Origin: Gemmatimonadota bacterium
Lineage (GTDB): Bacteria > Gemmatimonadota > Gemmatimonadetes > Longimicrobiales > Gaopeijiaceae
Assembly (NCBI GenBank): GCA_040882465.1
Contig: JBBEBG010000009.1
Location: 85,664 to 149,663 of the forward strand
Length of the DNA: 64,000 nucleotides
Direction of reading: 5' to 3'
Shown here one piece after another: positions 52,613 to 60,685 of the stretch (positions are counted from its first letter, which is position 1; the number at the start of each line of letters is the position of its first letter). The notes beneath the pieces were generated by a model. That model was given only the letters and a program-made list of their open reading frames with translations. It was not told where the DNA came from and did no database searches. The position numbers and the translations under genes are program-made.

Positions 52613-53899
52613 CTACTTCGCGATCCGCCGCACCACTTCCCGGAACCCGAAACCCACCGCGAGGATCAGCGCCCCCGTCGCCATCGTCCGGACGGGCAGC
52701 GAGAGGGCGAGGATCCCGCAGATGACCAGCCCGACGATCGGGACGACCTGCGGATATAGCCGGAAGTCGGAGGGCAAACGAAGCGCCGCCACGTTCGCGA
52801 TCCCGTAATAGACGAGGATGCAGAAGGAGGCCGCGGCGGCGAGTCCCTGGAGCGTTCCGGCCGCCACCAGCGCCGCGGCGATGACCCCCACGAGGATCAC
52901 CGCGCGGTCCGGAATTCCACGGCGGGGATGGACATGTTCGAGCGTCCGAGGAAGGTCACCCCGACGCGCCATCGCGAACGACATCCGCGAAAGGCTCAGG
53001 ATCTGCGAGAGGGTGACGCCGAGCATCGCCGCGATCCCTCCCACGGAGACGACACCCGCGAGAACCCTGCCCCCGGCCGCCTCCGCCGCCACTTGAAGGG
53101 GCGCGGCCGAATCGGCGAGAGCGGGAGCGCCCACACTTCCTACGGCCACCAGGGCGACCGCTCCGTACAAGACGACCGCGCCCGCGAGGGTGATGACGAT
53201 CGCCCGGGGAATCGTAGTCTTCGGCTCCCGCACCTCCTCGCCGAGCGTCGCGATGCGCGCATAGCCCGTATACGCGAAAAAGAGAATCGCCGCCGACTGA
53301 AGGACGGCGGCGGGGCTCTCGGGGAGGAAGGGGCGGAGGCGCGCGGAGTCGAAGGAGAAGGCACCGGCGAAGGAAAAGAGGAGGAGGGCACCCACGGACA
53401 TGGAGACGATGAGCAGGTTGATCCGGCTCGTGCGCTTGACGCCGAACAGGTTCAGCGCGGTGAGAAGGACCACGAATCCGAAGGCGACGACGCGGGGCGG
53501 AAGGCCGGGAAGGATCCACTCCAGGTAGCCGGCCAGCCCCAGCGCCACCGTCCCCGCCGCTGCGATCTTGCTCGCGAGGAACATCCACCCGGCGGCGAAC
53601 CCCGCGGCCGGAGTGAGGAGACGGTACCCATATTCGTAGGTCCCGCCGGACTCGGGATACGCGGCAGCGAGCTCGGCGGAAGAGAGGGCGTTGGCCGTAG
53701 CCGGGATCGCGGCGAGCGCCAGCCCGAGAACCATGGCCGGACCCGCGATCCCCGCGGCCACGCCGGTGACGACGAAGATGCCGGCCCCGACGATGGCCCC
53801 GAATCCGATGCCGACCGCGTCGAGGAGACCGAGGCTCCGCGGAAGCTTTTCGCCCCGAGGACCCGATCCCGGGCCCGAAGCTTTCGGATCCCCGCTCAA
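52613..53899 (-). CDS. APC-superfamily amino-acid permease
   Basis: 428 residues with about twelve hydrophobic helices. The first-helix motif IGFGAIVGAGIFVVTG is diagnostic, and ALSSAELAAAYPESGGTYEY fits helix 2-3. FFAYTGYARIATLGEEVREP is the conserved central segment. It differs from the permease at 34541 and belongs to another APC subgroup. The start is TTG at 53899, 19 bases after the stop of the CuA gene, so co-transcription is likely. Confidence 0.9.
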   Translation of the reverse strand: MSGDPKASGPGSGPRGEKLPRSLGLLDAVGIGFGAIVGAGIFVVTGVAAGIAGPAMVLGLALAAIPATANALSSAELAAAYPESGGTYEYGYRLLTPAAGFAAGWMFLASKIAAAGTVALGLAGYLEWILPGLPPRVVAFGFVVLLTALNLFGVKRTSRINLLIVSMSVGALLLFSFAGAFSFDSARLRPFLPESPAAVLQSAAILFFAYTGYARIATLGEEVREPKTTIPRAIVITLAGAVVLYGAVALVAVGSVGAPALADSAAPLQVAAEAAGGRVLAGVVSVGGIAAMLGVTLSQILSLSRMSFAMARRGDLPRTLEHVHPRRGIPDRAVILVGVIAAALVAAGTLQGLAAAASFCILVYYGIANVAALRLPSDFRLYPQVVPIVGLVICGILALSLPVRTMATGALILAVGFGFREVVRRIAK

Positions 53900-53918
53900 G
53901 GGGCCCGAAGCGAAGCGC

Positions 53919-54422
53919 TCATCCGTCGTCCGCGGCCTCCACGATCACCTTGGCACGCATCCCTTCGTGGCCTCCACCGCAGTACACATGGCAGATCACC
54001 AGATGTTCGCGGACCTCCGTGAAGGTGTGGGTCGCCTCTGCGATTCCTTCGGGGAAGACGTCGAAGGCCACCGGAGTGGCCTCGATCATGAAGCCGTGGG
54101 GCTGATCGCGCGAAGTCAGCTTGAAGATGACCTCCGCACCCACGGGGACCCGGATCTCGGTCGGCTCGAAGCCCAGGTCCGAAGCGTAGATCACGGCCTC
54201 AAACCGGCCCGGCGCCACCTGGCGGACGCCTGGTTCCCCCATGCCCGGGGGCGGGGCCAAGAGCTGGGGGAGCGGTGCCTCCGTTGGCGGCATAACTTCG
54301 GACACCACCTCGGGCTCCGGTGCGGGGCTCTCTCCGCCGCAGGCGCCGAAGAGGACCGAAGACGCAAGGACGGCCGCCCCCCGTGAAAACGCCGGCGCAA
54401 ATCTAGAGATCTTCGCCCTCAT
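53919..54422 (-). CDS. Stand-alone CuA-site (cytochrome oxidase subunit II-like) lipoprotein
   Basis: 167 residues. A lipoprotein signal ends in FGAC. A proline-rich linker (residues ~30-65) leads to a cupredoxin domain with the complete CuA ligand set: His109, then Cys144-x3-Cys148-x3-His152-x2-Met155 (CHVYCGGGHEGM). In oxidases this dinuclear centre takes electrons from cytochrome c. No oxidase subunit genes or membrane helices for subunit I are nearby, so it may act as a periplasmic electron carrier or as a donor to another copper enzyme. Directly after the PadR gene (nine bases). Confidence 0.87.
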   Translation of the reverse strand: MRAKISRFAPAFSRGAAVLASSVLFGACGGESPAPEPEVVSEVMPPTEAPLPQLLAPPPGMGEPGVRQVAPGRFEAVIYASDLGFEPTEIRVPVGAEVIFKLTSRDQPHGFMIEATPVAFDVFPEGIAEATHTFTEVREHLVICHVYCGGGHEGMRAKVIVEAADDG

Positions 54423-54431
54423 CGTATCTCC

Positions 54432-54794
54432 TCAGGCCTTTTGGGTCGTCGGCCGGACTTTCGCGGGAACCGAGTCGTCGAAAAGGACCGGTCCCTCCCC
54501 CTCCAGCACCTCTCCGACCAGCTCACGGATTTTCTCGCGAACTTCCCTGAGCGCTTGAGTCCCCGCCGGAGTCGCACGGTAGTACTTGCGGACCCTTCCT
54601 TCGACGACACGTTCCTCCTGCGCCAGGAACCCCGCCTCCTCCATTTCGTGGAGGAGTGGGTACAAGGTGCCGGGGCCGACTTCGTACCCGTGACGGCGCA
54701 ACTCGTCCATCATGGCGAGGCCGTAAATGGGGGCCTCCGCCGCGTGGTGCAGAACATGGATCCGGATGAATCCGCCAAAGAAGCCGTGTAGCAT
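54432..54794 (-). CDS. PadR-family transcriptional regulator
   Basis: 120 residues. The winged-helix domain carries APIYGLAMMDELRRHGYEVG, GTLYPLLHEMEEAGFL and VRKYYRATPAG, the standard PadR signatures, with a short C-terminal helix for dimerisation. PadR proteins usually repress an adjacent operon and their own gene until a small ligand binds. The downstream genes are the CuA lipoprotein and a permease, and a copper protein gene is divergent, so this regulator probably controls the copper-protein cluster. Confidence 0.92.
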   Translation of the reverse strand: MLHGFFGGFIRIHVLHHAAEAPIYGLAMMDELRRHGYEVGPGTLYPLLHEMEEAGFLAQEERVVEGRVRKYYRATPAGTQALREVREKIRELVGEVLEGEGPVLFDDSVPAKVRPTTQKA

Positions 54795-54820
54795 TCCCGA
54801 AGAAGCCGGCCTTCGTTATC

Positions 54821-54848
54821 GTAATTCGATATCGCACCTCGATATTAC
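54821..54848. promoter_or_regulatory. Probable PadR operator between divergent copper-protein genes
   Basis: GTAATTCGA (54821-54829) and TCGATATTAC (54839-54848) form an imperfect inverted repeat, with another TCGATAT inside. AT-rich dyads of this kind are typical PadR sites. It lies between padR (start 54794) and the cupredoxin gene (start 54894). Confidence 0.5.
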
Positions 54849-54893
54849 ACGAGTTCGCCACCCCACGTCCAGTCCGAGACGAGTCGCGCGCGT

Positions 54894-55343
54894 ATGAACA
54901 CGATCCATCGCCTCATCCTGGACTCCGCCTCGGTCCTCACCCTTCTCCTCGTCGCGTGCGGCTCGGGAGACGAGGGCTCGGGGCAGGCCGGGGGTGCGGT
55001 CCCGAGCCGTCCGGGCAACCTGGGCGAGGTCCTGCAAGTGCGTGGGGATACCGTCGAGGTCAAGATGGACGAATACATATTTGGATTCGCCGTGGACACG
55101 ATTCCCGCGGGCCGGGTGGTCTTTCACATCCAGAACCTCGGATTCGAGCACCACAACCTCGACTTCCATCTGGGCGACTCGGTCGTCTACGAGATGGACG
55201 AAGACATAGATCCTGCGCAGTACCGCTTCCTCGAGCTCACGCTCGAACCCGGCGAATACGAGGTCATCTGCACCATCGCCGGGCACGATGGGAAGGGGAT
55301 GGTGGAGACGCTGGTGGTCGTGGCGAGGGACCATGGGGGGTGA
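54894..55343 (+). CDS. Type I copper (cupredoxin-like) lipoprotein
   Basis: 149 residues with a lipobox (LLLVAC, Cys22). The C-terminal domain is plastocyanin-like: VEVKMDEYIFGFAVDTIPAG, FEHHNLDFHL (His86/87) and a Cys126-x4-His131-x4-Met136 loop (ICTIAGHDGKGM) form a type I copper site. It probably carries single electrons in the periplasm. The gene is divergent from padR and is separated from it by a likely PadR operator. Confidence 0.82.
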   Translation: MNTIHRLILDSASVLTLLLVACGSGDEGSGQAGGAVPSRPGNLGEVLQVRGDTVEVKMDEYIFGFAVDTIPAGRVVFHIQNLGFEHHNLDFHLGDSVVYEMDEDIDPAQYRFLELTLEPGEYEVICTIAGHDGKGMVETLVVVARDHGG

Positions 55344-55358
55344 AGGGCCGCGCCGAGG

Positions 55359-57245
55359 TCACTCATCGGTTTCCAGCCCCACCATCTTTAGGAGCAACAG
55401 GGCATTTCGGGAAGTCGCCGGCCCTGGTCTGAGTAGGTAATCGAACTCCAGCGTTCGCACGCCGTCCCGCTCGACGACCTCCTCTCGGAAATGAACGTCC
55501 ACGGCCTGGCGCTCCAACTCAGGAGTCGCAGCGAGCCGGAGGTCGTGCGTCGTGATCGCCCCGACGGCGGCCGTTCGAACCAGGTTACCGAGGACGATTC
55601 GCGCTGCGATACGACGCTCCGCCGAGTTCGTCCCCTGAAGAACCTCGTCGAGCAGGTACAAGGCAGGGCCCGCGCGTGCCGCGTCCACGACCCGCTTGAG
55701 ACGCTGAAGCTCCGCCAGGAAGTAAGAGACACCGCTCTCGAGACTGTCTCGCACGCGCATCGCACACCACGGGAGGAGGGGTCTCGTTCTCATCCGGTCG
55801 GCCGCAACGGGCGCGCCCATGAGAGCGAGAATCTGGTTGACCCCAATGGCTCGGAGGAGAGTCGTTTTTCCGGCCATGTTGGAGCCAGTCACCAGGAGCA
55901 GCCGGCCTGGCGGGGGGACCTCGACGTCGTTTCGAACACATCTCTCCGGAGCCAACAGAGGGTGTCCCAAGGCATTCGCCCGGATTCCTCCGGAGGGTTC
56001 GCCAACGAACTCCGGGAAGGTCCAGTCGGGATGGTCGTGTACCATTCCGCCCAATGCGGCTAGGACTTCAAGCTCGCCCACCGTCGGAAGCCATCGTACG
56101 GACGCCGCCGCATGCTTCGCGTGCCAACGCTCCAGCGAATGGAGCACGTGCACATCCCACGAAAAGAGGGTCACCAACGGGAAATGGGTGAGCGAGGAGT
56201 GCCGCACCCGGGAGGTGTCCACGATACGGATCAGCCCCTCAATGGCGCGCACCGCGCCCGGCGCCGGCTCGCCTACACTCCGTCTGAGCCGGTCAAGGAG
56301 AGTGACTCCCTCCGGCAGTTGAGCGGCGAGCGCCAGTTGGGCCGACCAGATCCGGAGATCTCCCTCACCTGACTCCGCCGCGGCAAAACGAATCGCTGCC
56401 TGGGGGCCAACCACACGGTGCACGGCGTGGGCCGCCAAGGCCCCGAGAAGGGGGAGGACGCCCGGCGTGACGCCGAGGAACCAAGTCACCGCACTCAGAG
56501 GAGTGACGATCGCGAGGACGCTACCCGCATAGAGGCAGAAGCGATGCTGGTCGAGCCAGGTGGGCTGCGTCAACCATTCCACGAACCGTGAGGTATCGTC
56601 GGCTCGCGCTCCCCCTTCCCTCTCCCTCGCGGCGCGCTCGACGCCCTCGCGAATATCCCAGTGCTCGGCGAGTACCTTCACTGCCTCCTGCCGTTCGAGG
56701 AGCGACTCCAACCAACCCGGCCCCGGGAATTGGCGCGGAACTCGTGGCTCGGACTCGACGCGCGCGAGCAGCTCCGATGCCTCCGAAGGAAGAGGCGCAA
56801 AGGGATCGAGGAGTAGTCGCGCGAGCACGGCCCGCCCGGGAACTGTCCCCACGCGGCCGATGAGGCGAGAGAGGGAGGCCGGTCCTACGAGGTCCAAATC
56901 ATCCGCGGACGGATGATCGTGGGGAGCGGCGAGCACGGGAGCCGAAGGAAGGAGGTCCCAATTCCGGTCCAGGCGCGCCAGGGCTTCTCTATTCAGCGTC
57001 TCCCGTAGGCGTGCGACGCGGAGCTCCTTTCCCGCGCCTCGATACCGACTTACGAGAATGAAGAACAATACCCCGGCCACCGAGGCGCTGCCGATCAGTA
57101 CCGTCCACCACTCTCGCGGTGAGGTCTCCATCAGGAAGAGGAAAACGACGGCCCCCAAGAACGCGGCAACCCGATAGCGGCCGATGCGGACCAGCCGTCG
57201 CTCCAGCCGCTCGGCGTCCGTCCGGGCCTGTGCCTCGTGCGCCAA
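55359..57245 (-). CDS. Membrane-anchored MutS-like ATPase
   Basis: 628 residues. Two N-terminal helices (VAAFLGAVVFLFLM, VLIGSASVAGVLFFILV) and two more near 225-265 place it in the membrane. The C-terminal half is the MutS core with ATPase: Walker A VTGSNMAGKTTLLRAIGVN, the LESGVSYFLAELQRLK helix and Walker B LYLLDEVLQGTNSAER. The DNA-recognition domain of MutS is absent. Such membrane MutS-related proteins are recurrent but unexplained; mismatch repair is unlikely. ATG at 57245. Confidence 0.87.
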   Translation of the reverse strand: MAHEAQARTDAERLERRLVRIGRYRVAAFLGAVVFLFLMETSPREWWTVLIGSASVAGVLFFILVSRYRGAGKELRVARLRETLNREALARLDRNWDLLPSAPVLAAPHDHPSADDLDLVGPASLSRLIGRVGTVPGRAVLARLLLDPFAPLPSEASELLARVESEPRVPRQFPGPGWLESLLERQEAVKVLAEHWDIREGVERAAREREGGARADDTSRFVEWLTQPTWLDQHRFCLYAGSVLAIVTPLSAVTWFLGVTPGVLPLLGALAAHAVHRVVGPQAAIRFAAAESGEGDLRIWSAQLALAAQLPEGVTLLDRLRRSVGEPAPGAVRAIEGLIRIVDTSRVRHSSLTHFPLVTLFSWDVHVLHSLERWHAKHAAASVRWLPTVGELEVLAALGGMVHDHPDWTFPEFVGEPSGGIRANALGHPLLAPERCVRNDVEVPPPGRLLLVTGSNMAGKTTLLRAIGVNQILALMGAPVAADRMRTRPLLPWCAMRVRDSLESGVSYFLAELQRLKRVVDAARAGPALYLLDEVLQGTNSAERRIAARIVLGNLVRTAAVGAITTHDLRLAATPELERQAVDVHFREEVVERDGVRTLEFDYLLRPGPATSRNALLLLKMVGLETDE

Positions 57246-57287
57246 GTAGGTTTCTTTCGGGCCCGTCGCATGAAGGAGATCCAGCGA

Positions 57288-58454
57288 TCACTCCTCGGCC
57301 ATCTGGTCGCCGAACCATCGTTCGAGGTGTTCGCGCTCGAACTCGCCCTTCTCGGCGGCCTGTGCGGTGCTCGGCCCGGCGATGGTGACGATCGGCTCCG
57401 GGGTGGCGTACCAGTCGCCGTCCACCCGGGCGGCCGATTGTGTGCCGAGCTCGACGGGGCAGAATGCCTTGCCGTCGAACGGCGGCGGCGGCCCCTGGCC
57501 GGAGACCTCCGCGGCGATCGCACGGGCGACACTCAGCCCCTGCAGTTCCGCCATGACGCCGGCCTTGGGGAAAGGCAGCCCGTTGGCAAGCGGAATCAGG
57601 GTGACGTCGCCGACCGCGTAGACGCCTTCGTACGAGGTTTTCAGCGTGCCGGCGTCCACGGCGATCCAGCCGTGCTGGGCGGCGAGCCCGCTTCGGGAGA
57701 CCACGTCGGGCGCCCGGTGCGGCGGGACCGCGACCAGCAGATCGAACAGCTGTTCGCCACCATCGGCGAAGGTGACGCGTCCAGCTTCGATGTGTTCCAC
57801 TTTCGCCCCGACGTGGCTCGTGATGCCGTGTGCGTCCAGCTGCGCGGCCATCCAGTCGGAGCCCGCCCGGCCGGCGTTCGGCATGAGCATCGGCTGCAGG
57901 GTCGTGACGCCGAGGTCGGTGCGGTCGCGCAGGCCGCGCCTTCGGAGGTGCTCGTCCAGATGGAGCACGCATTCGTAGGGGGCCGGCGGGCACGGATACG
58001 GCGCACCCGCGACGAGGACCAGGATGCGACCGCCGTCGAAGCCGGCGAGCGCCTTGGCGGCGGCCGTCGCGCCGGCGAACGTCCAGACATCGTGTCCGTG
58101 CTCGAGAAGCCCGGGAACGAGATCGGGGCGAGACACCGCGCCGAGTGCGATCAGGAGGTGATCGCCGGCGAGCTTCCCCGCGCTAGTCTCCGCGGTGCGT
58201 CCCGAGGCGTCGATCGAAGTGATCTCGGCCTCGACGAATTCGATCCCGTGCCGCGCGAGCAGGCTGCGATGCCGGCTCCCGTCCGCGATCGTTCCGAGTC
58301 TGACGAGTTCCCACAGCTTCCGCAGCCCCATCGCGAACATAGGCTTGCGATCAACGAGCACCACGGTGTGTCCAGGGCCCAGCAGGCGCCGCAACTCGAT
58401 GCCTGCCGCGATGCCGCCGAAACCACCGCCCAAAATCAATGTCCGCCCGCCCAT
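57288..58454 (-). CDS. FAD-dependent oxidoreductase, sulfide:quinone reductase/NDH-2-like
   Basis: 388 residues from the ATG at 58454 (GGAG upstream); an ATG at 58484 is possible. Two Rossmann folds: GGGFGGIAAGIELRRLLG for FAD and a second with APYPCPPAPYECVLHLDEHL, a region in which sulfide:quinone reductases have cysteines. GVYAVGDVTLIPLAN is the second FAD motif. It may feed electrons to quinone. Assigning SQR against NDH-2 is not possible here because the Cys pattern is incomplete. It lies 42 bases upstream of the MutS-like gene. Confidence 0.82.
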   Translation of the reverse strand: MGGRTLILGGGFGGIAAGIELRRLLGPGHTVVLVDRKPMFAMGLRKLWELVRLGTIADGSRHRSLLARHGIEFVEAEITSIDASGRTAETSAGKLAGDHLLIALGAVSRPDLVPGLLEHGHDVWTFAGATAAAKALAGFDGGRILVLVAGAPYPCPPAPYECVLHLDEHLRRRGLRDRTDLGVTTLQPMLMPNAGRAGSDWMAAQLDAHGITSHVGAKVEHIEAGRVTFADGGEQLFDLLVAVPPHRAPDVVSRSGLAAQHGWIAVDAGTLKTSYEGVYAVGDVTLIPLANGLPFPKAGVMAELQGLSVARAIAAEVSGQGPPPPFDGKAFCPVELGTQSAARVDGDWYATPEPIVTIAGPSTAQAAEKGEFEREHLERWFGDQMAEE

Positions 58455-58527
58455 TCGCTCACTCCGTGGCTTCGCGTAGTTCATTCGCTGAGGGGGCTCT
58501 CAATGTCGCGGCATTCGTGAAGAACTC

Positions 58528-59379
58528 CTACCAGGAATTCCAGGTCCAGACGTTCACGATCGCACAGGAATGAGCGCCGGACGAACTGAATTGCAGCCTG
58601 CCCGGCGGCACATCCCTCAGGCTCTCATAGACCTCAACGGCTGCGATCCACTCCAATGGAACGTGGTCCAGAGAGGGAAATCCCATGTTCTGCAATTCAA
58701 GAGCCGTGTTCGCCGGAGGACGATCGATGGACTCGACTCCGACCCTTGGGCGAGGCACGGAGTTCCCAACGTTGGCATTCATGGGCCACTCGTTGACGAA
58801 AACCAGGGTACAGTCGGCCGATGGGACGTACACGGACGGTGTGCCACGCATGTCATACTCAACCCAGAGCTCCGTCCGCTCGGAGAGATAGACCGAGAGA
58901 GAACGAGGATTAGCTGCTGTCAGAACCGCTCCCGGAAAAAACTTGCCGCGCCCCAGGAGCTGTCGTCGCCGTATCCATTCGCGGCCGGGCGTGAGCCGTG
59001 ATCGGGTCACCCGAACGTCGAGAGAAGAAAGCGCAATCGGTTGTATTTGCAACTGCAAGTCTCCGAGGTCTAAGAGATCGTTCGGCGCGACCTGGGGCAC
59101 CTCCCATGATCTCGGAGAGTGCCCGATCGCACCTATCGCCAACACGTGCCGTGCGACCGGCCCCATTAATTGAATGCGAAACCGCCCGTTCCCGTCGGTG
59201 AAGACCCCAGCAAGCTGTTCGTCATCCGCCGTGAGAAGCTCGACAAACGCGTTCTGAATTCCTTCGCGATCCGGATTGACGACACGACCGGAAATGGCCT
59301 GCCCCGTCGCCGCCTCCGCACCCAATGCGACGAGGGTCAACACCACGCAAAGAACTCGTGTCACGCTACGCCTCCACAC
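58528..59379 (-). CDS. Exported protein with CarboxypepD_reg-like domain
   Basis: 283 residues with a signal peptide (VTRVLCVVLTLVALGAEAAT) starting at GTG 59379. Residues ~30-110 form a CarboxypepD_reg-type beta-sandwich (ISGRVVNPDREGIQNAFVEL, GVFTDGNGRFRIQL) as found at the N-terminus of many TonB-dependent receptors. The rest is beta-rich with two widely spaced cysteines (SADCTLVFVNEW, AHSCAIVNVWTW) that could be bridged. No catalytic motif. Probably an outer-membrane-associated protein; in Gemmatimonadota-type genomes many such proteins occur without a barrel. Confidence 0.7.
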   Translation of the reverse strand: MWRRSVTRVLCVVLTLVALGAEAATGQAISGRVVNPDREGIQNAFVELLTADDEQLAGVFTDGNGRFRIQLMGPVARHVLAIGAIGHSPRSWEVPQVAPNDLLDLGDLQLQIQPIALSSLDVRVTRSRLTPGREWIRRRQLLGRGKFFPGAVLTAANPRSLSVYLSERTELWVEYDMRGTPSVYVPSADCTLVFVNEWPMNANVGNSVPRPRVGVESIDRPPANTALELQNMGFPSLDHVPLEWIAAVEVYESLRDVPPGRLQFSSSGAHSCAIVNVWTWNSW

Positions 59380-59440
59380 GGGGGCCCGAAGCTCTCAGCT
59401 CATTACCCCGTGCGCCGCACGGAGGGTGGCGGAGGCGGGG

Positions 59441-59923
59441 CTACAGCGGAGGGCCGTTAGGCCTGGAGCCGGCACGCGCGAAGTCAAGCGCAGCGCGTTC
59501 TCGGTCCCGCCCGCTCGTGCCTGCCTGTTCCCTTCTCCGCATTGCAGTGTGCGGCTGTGCATTGGGCGCGCGCGGGCCTACCGTGACCTCCGTTAGCTGC
59601 ACGCGCGAAGCCACAACAACGGATCGGTTCGCCCGTCCGAGCTCAATTTTGCATGCAACGAACCTTGAATCGGAGGAAGTCAGTTCGACGCCGCTCATTC
59701 TCAACAACTGGCGAAATAGTTCTGCGGCTCTCTCGCCTAGCTCCTCCGGACTGTTAATGCTGGCTCCTTGGACGTCGGCGTTCCAAGAGATCAAAGCGCG
59801 AGAGTTGAAACCACTTGTCGGAGGAATCGGTACGACCTGTACATCGTGGAGCGGCTTCTGAGCTTCTGCCGACATGGCCGCGAACACCCAAACCATGGCC
59901 AGAGTCATCGCGCGTGGCGCCAT
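59441..59923 (-). CDS. Small exported protein of unknown function
   Basis: 160 residues from the ATG at 59923, which opens a signal peptide (TLAMVWVFAAMSAEAQ). The mature part (QVVPIPPTSGFNSRALISWN, RRLQ-type helix ELGERAAELFRQLLRMSGVE) has no recognised motif. The last 45 residues are Arg-rich and may reflect a frameshift, so the true end could differ. The two genes after it (to 57288) lie on the same strand. Confidence 0.4.
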   Translation of the reverse strand: MAPRAMTLAMVWVFAAMSAEAQKPLHDVQVVPIPPTSGFNSRALISWNADVQGASINSPEELGERAAELFRQLLRMSGVELTSSDSRFVACKIELGRANRSVVVASRVQLTEVTVGPRAPNAQPHTAMRRREQAGTSGRDRERAALDFARAGSRPNGPPL

Positions 59924-59950
59924 TGGAGCCTCCGATTCAAGAAAACGCAT

Positions 59951-60219
59951 TGCGCAGGTTCCAGCCTCGCCCTACCTGACCAACCGCTTCCTCCTCGAGT
60001 ATGCACGATCACGGTATCGCCAATCGTGTCTATCTGGACTTCGAGCGCGGCCCTACGTCTAGGCACCGCCACACACCCAACAACCGCAAGAACAACGAGG
60101 CCTTGAAGCGCTCGCGATCCGTGAAGAACTCGTCGTGATCACTTTGAAGGCCCTCCCCAGATGCAGCCGTAGCCGCAAGCCGACGTGGGCGAAGCGGTCT
60201 CGTGTGACGCATTCCATAT
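59951..60219. other. Gene-free region, no supported content
   Basis: Short frames only; none has both a start signal and protein-like composition. It precedes the repeat cluster at 60220. Confidence 0.4.
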
Positions 60220-60359
60220 GGAGCCACCCCGGATCCTGTCATTTCCCACGAGCATGACCCCACCGAAGGGCTGAGTTTCTCACGAGGATGACCCCGGGGT
60301 AGCTCGAGTTTCTCACGAGCATGACCCCACCCCCTGCCGGGCGGAGCCACCCCGGATCC
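60220..60359. repeat. Cluster of short direct repeats resembling an IS21-type element end
   Basis: GGAGCCACCCCGGATCC occurs at 60220-60236 and 60343-60359. Between them a ~24-base motif recurs three times: TTTCCCACGAGCATGACCCCAC near 60242, GAGTTTCTCACGAGGATGACCCC at 60273-60295 and GAGTTTCTCACGAGCATGACCCCAC at 60306-60330. Multiple short repeats just inside a terminus are typical of IS21-family ends; the rest of an element is not here. By eye only. Confidence 0.5.
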
Positions 60360-60567
60360 AACCGCCGACGTGCCGCTTGTAATGGATTATGTAAATTACT
60401 CTATTCATTCGCGTTAGGCCATCAAACGCGGAAATTCCGCCGGTCCTGCGAACTTCCTTCCGAACTTTTGGTGGACCCCCACCTCGATCTTGTGGAAAAT
60501 CACTCCGCGGCCTGCCATCCGTGCCTCTAGGGAATGAGTCCGGAGTGTCACTGCTGCCTCCACGGCC

Positions 60568-60613
60568 GTGGCCTGTTTCGTGCATTCCTAGTGGCCTGTT
60601 TCGTGCATTCCTA
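60568..60613 (+). repeat. Perfect 23-base tandem duplication upstream of the response regulator gene
   Basis: GTGGCCTGTTTCGTGCATTC-CTA is present twice, at 60568-60590 and 60591-60613, with no mismatch. It lies about 75 bases before the start of the response-regulator-EAL gene, in its likely promoter/leader region. Confidence 0.9.
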
Positions 60614-60685
60614 ATAGTCCGGGAAGTCAATTTGGGGGGAAATGTCCACGCGCGCCCGATGGTTCCCAGATCAAGGGAGAGCCAG

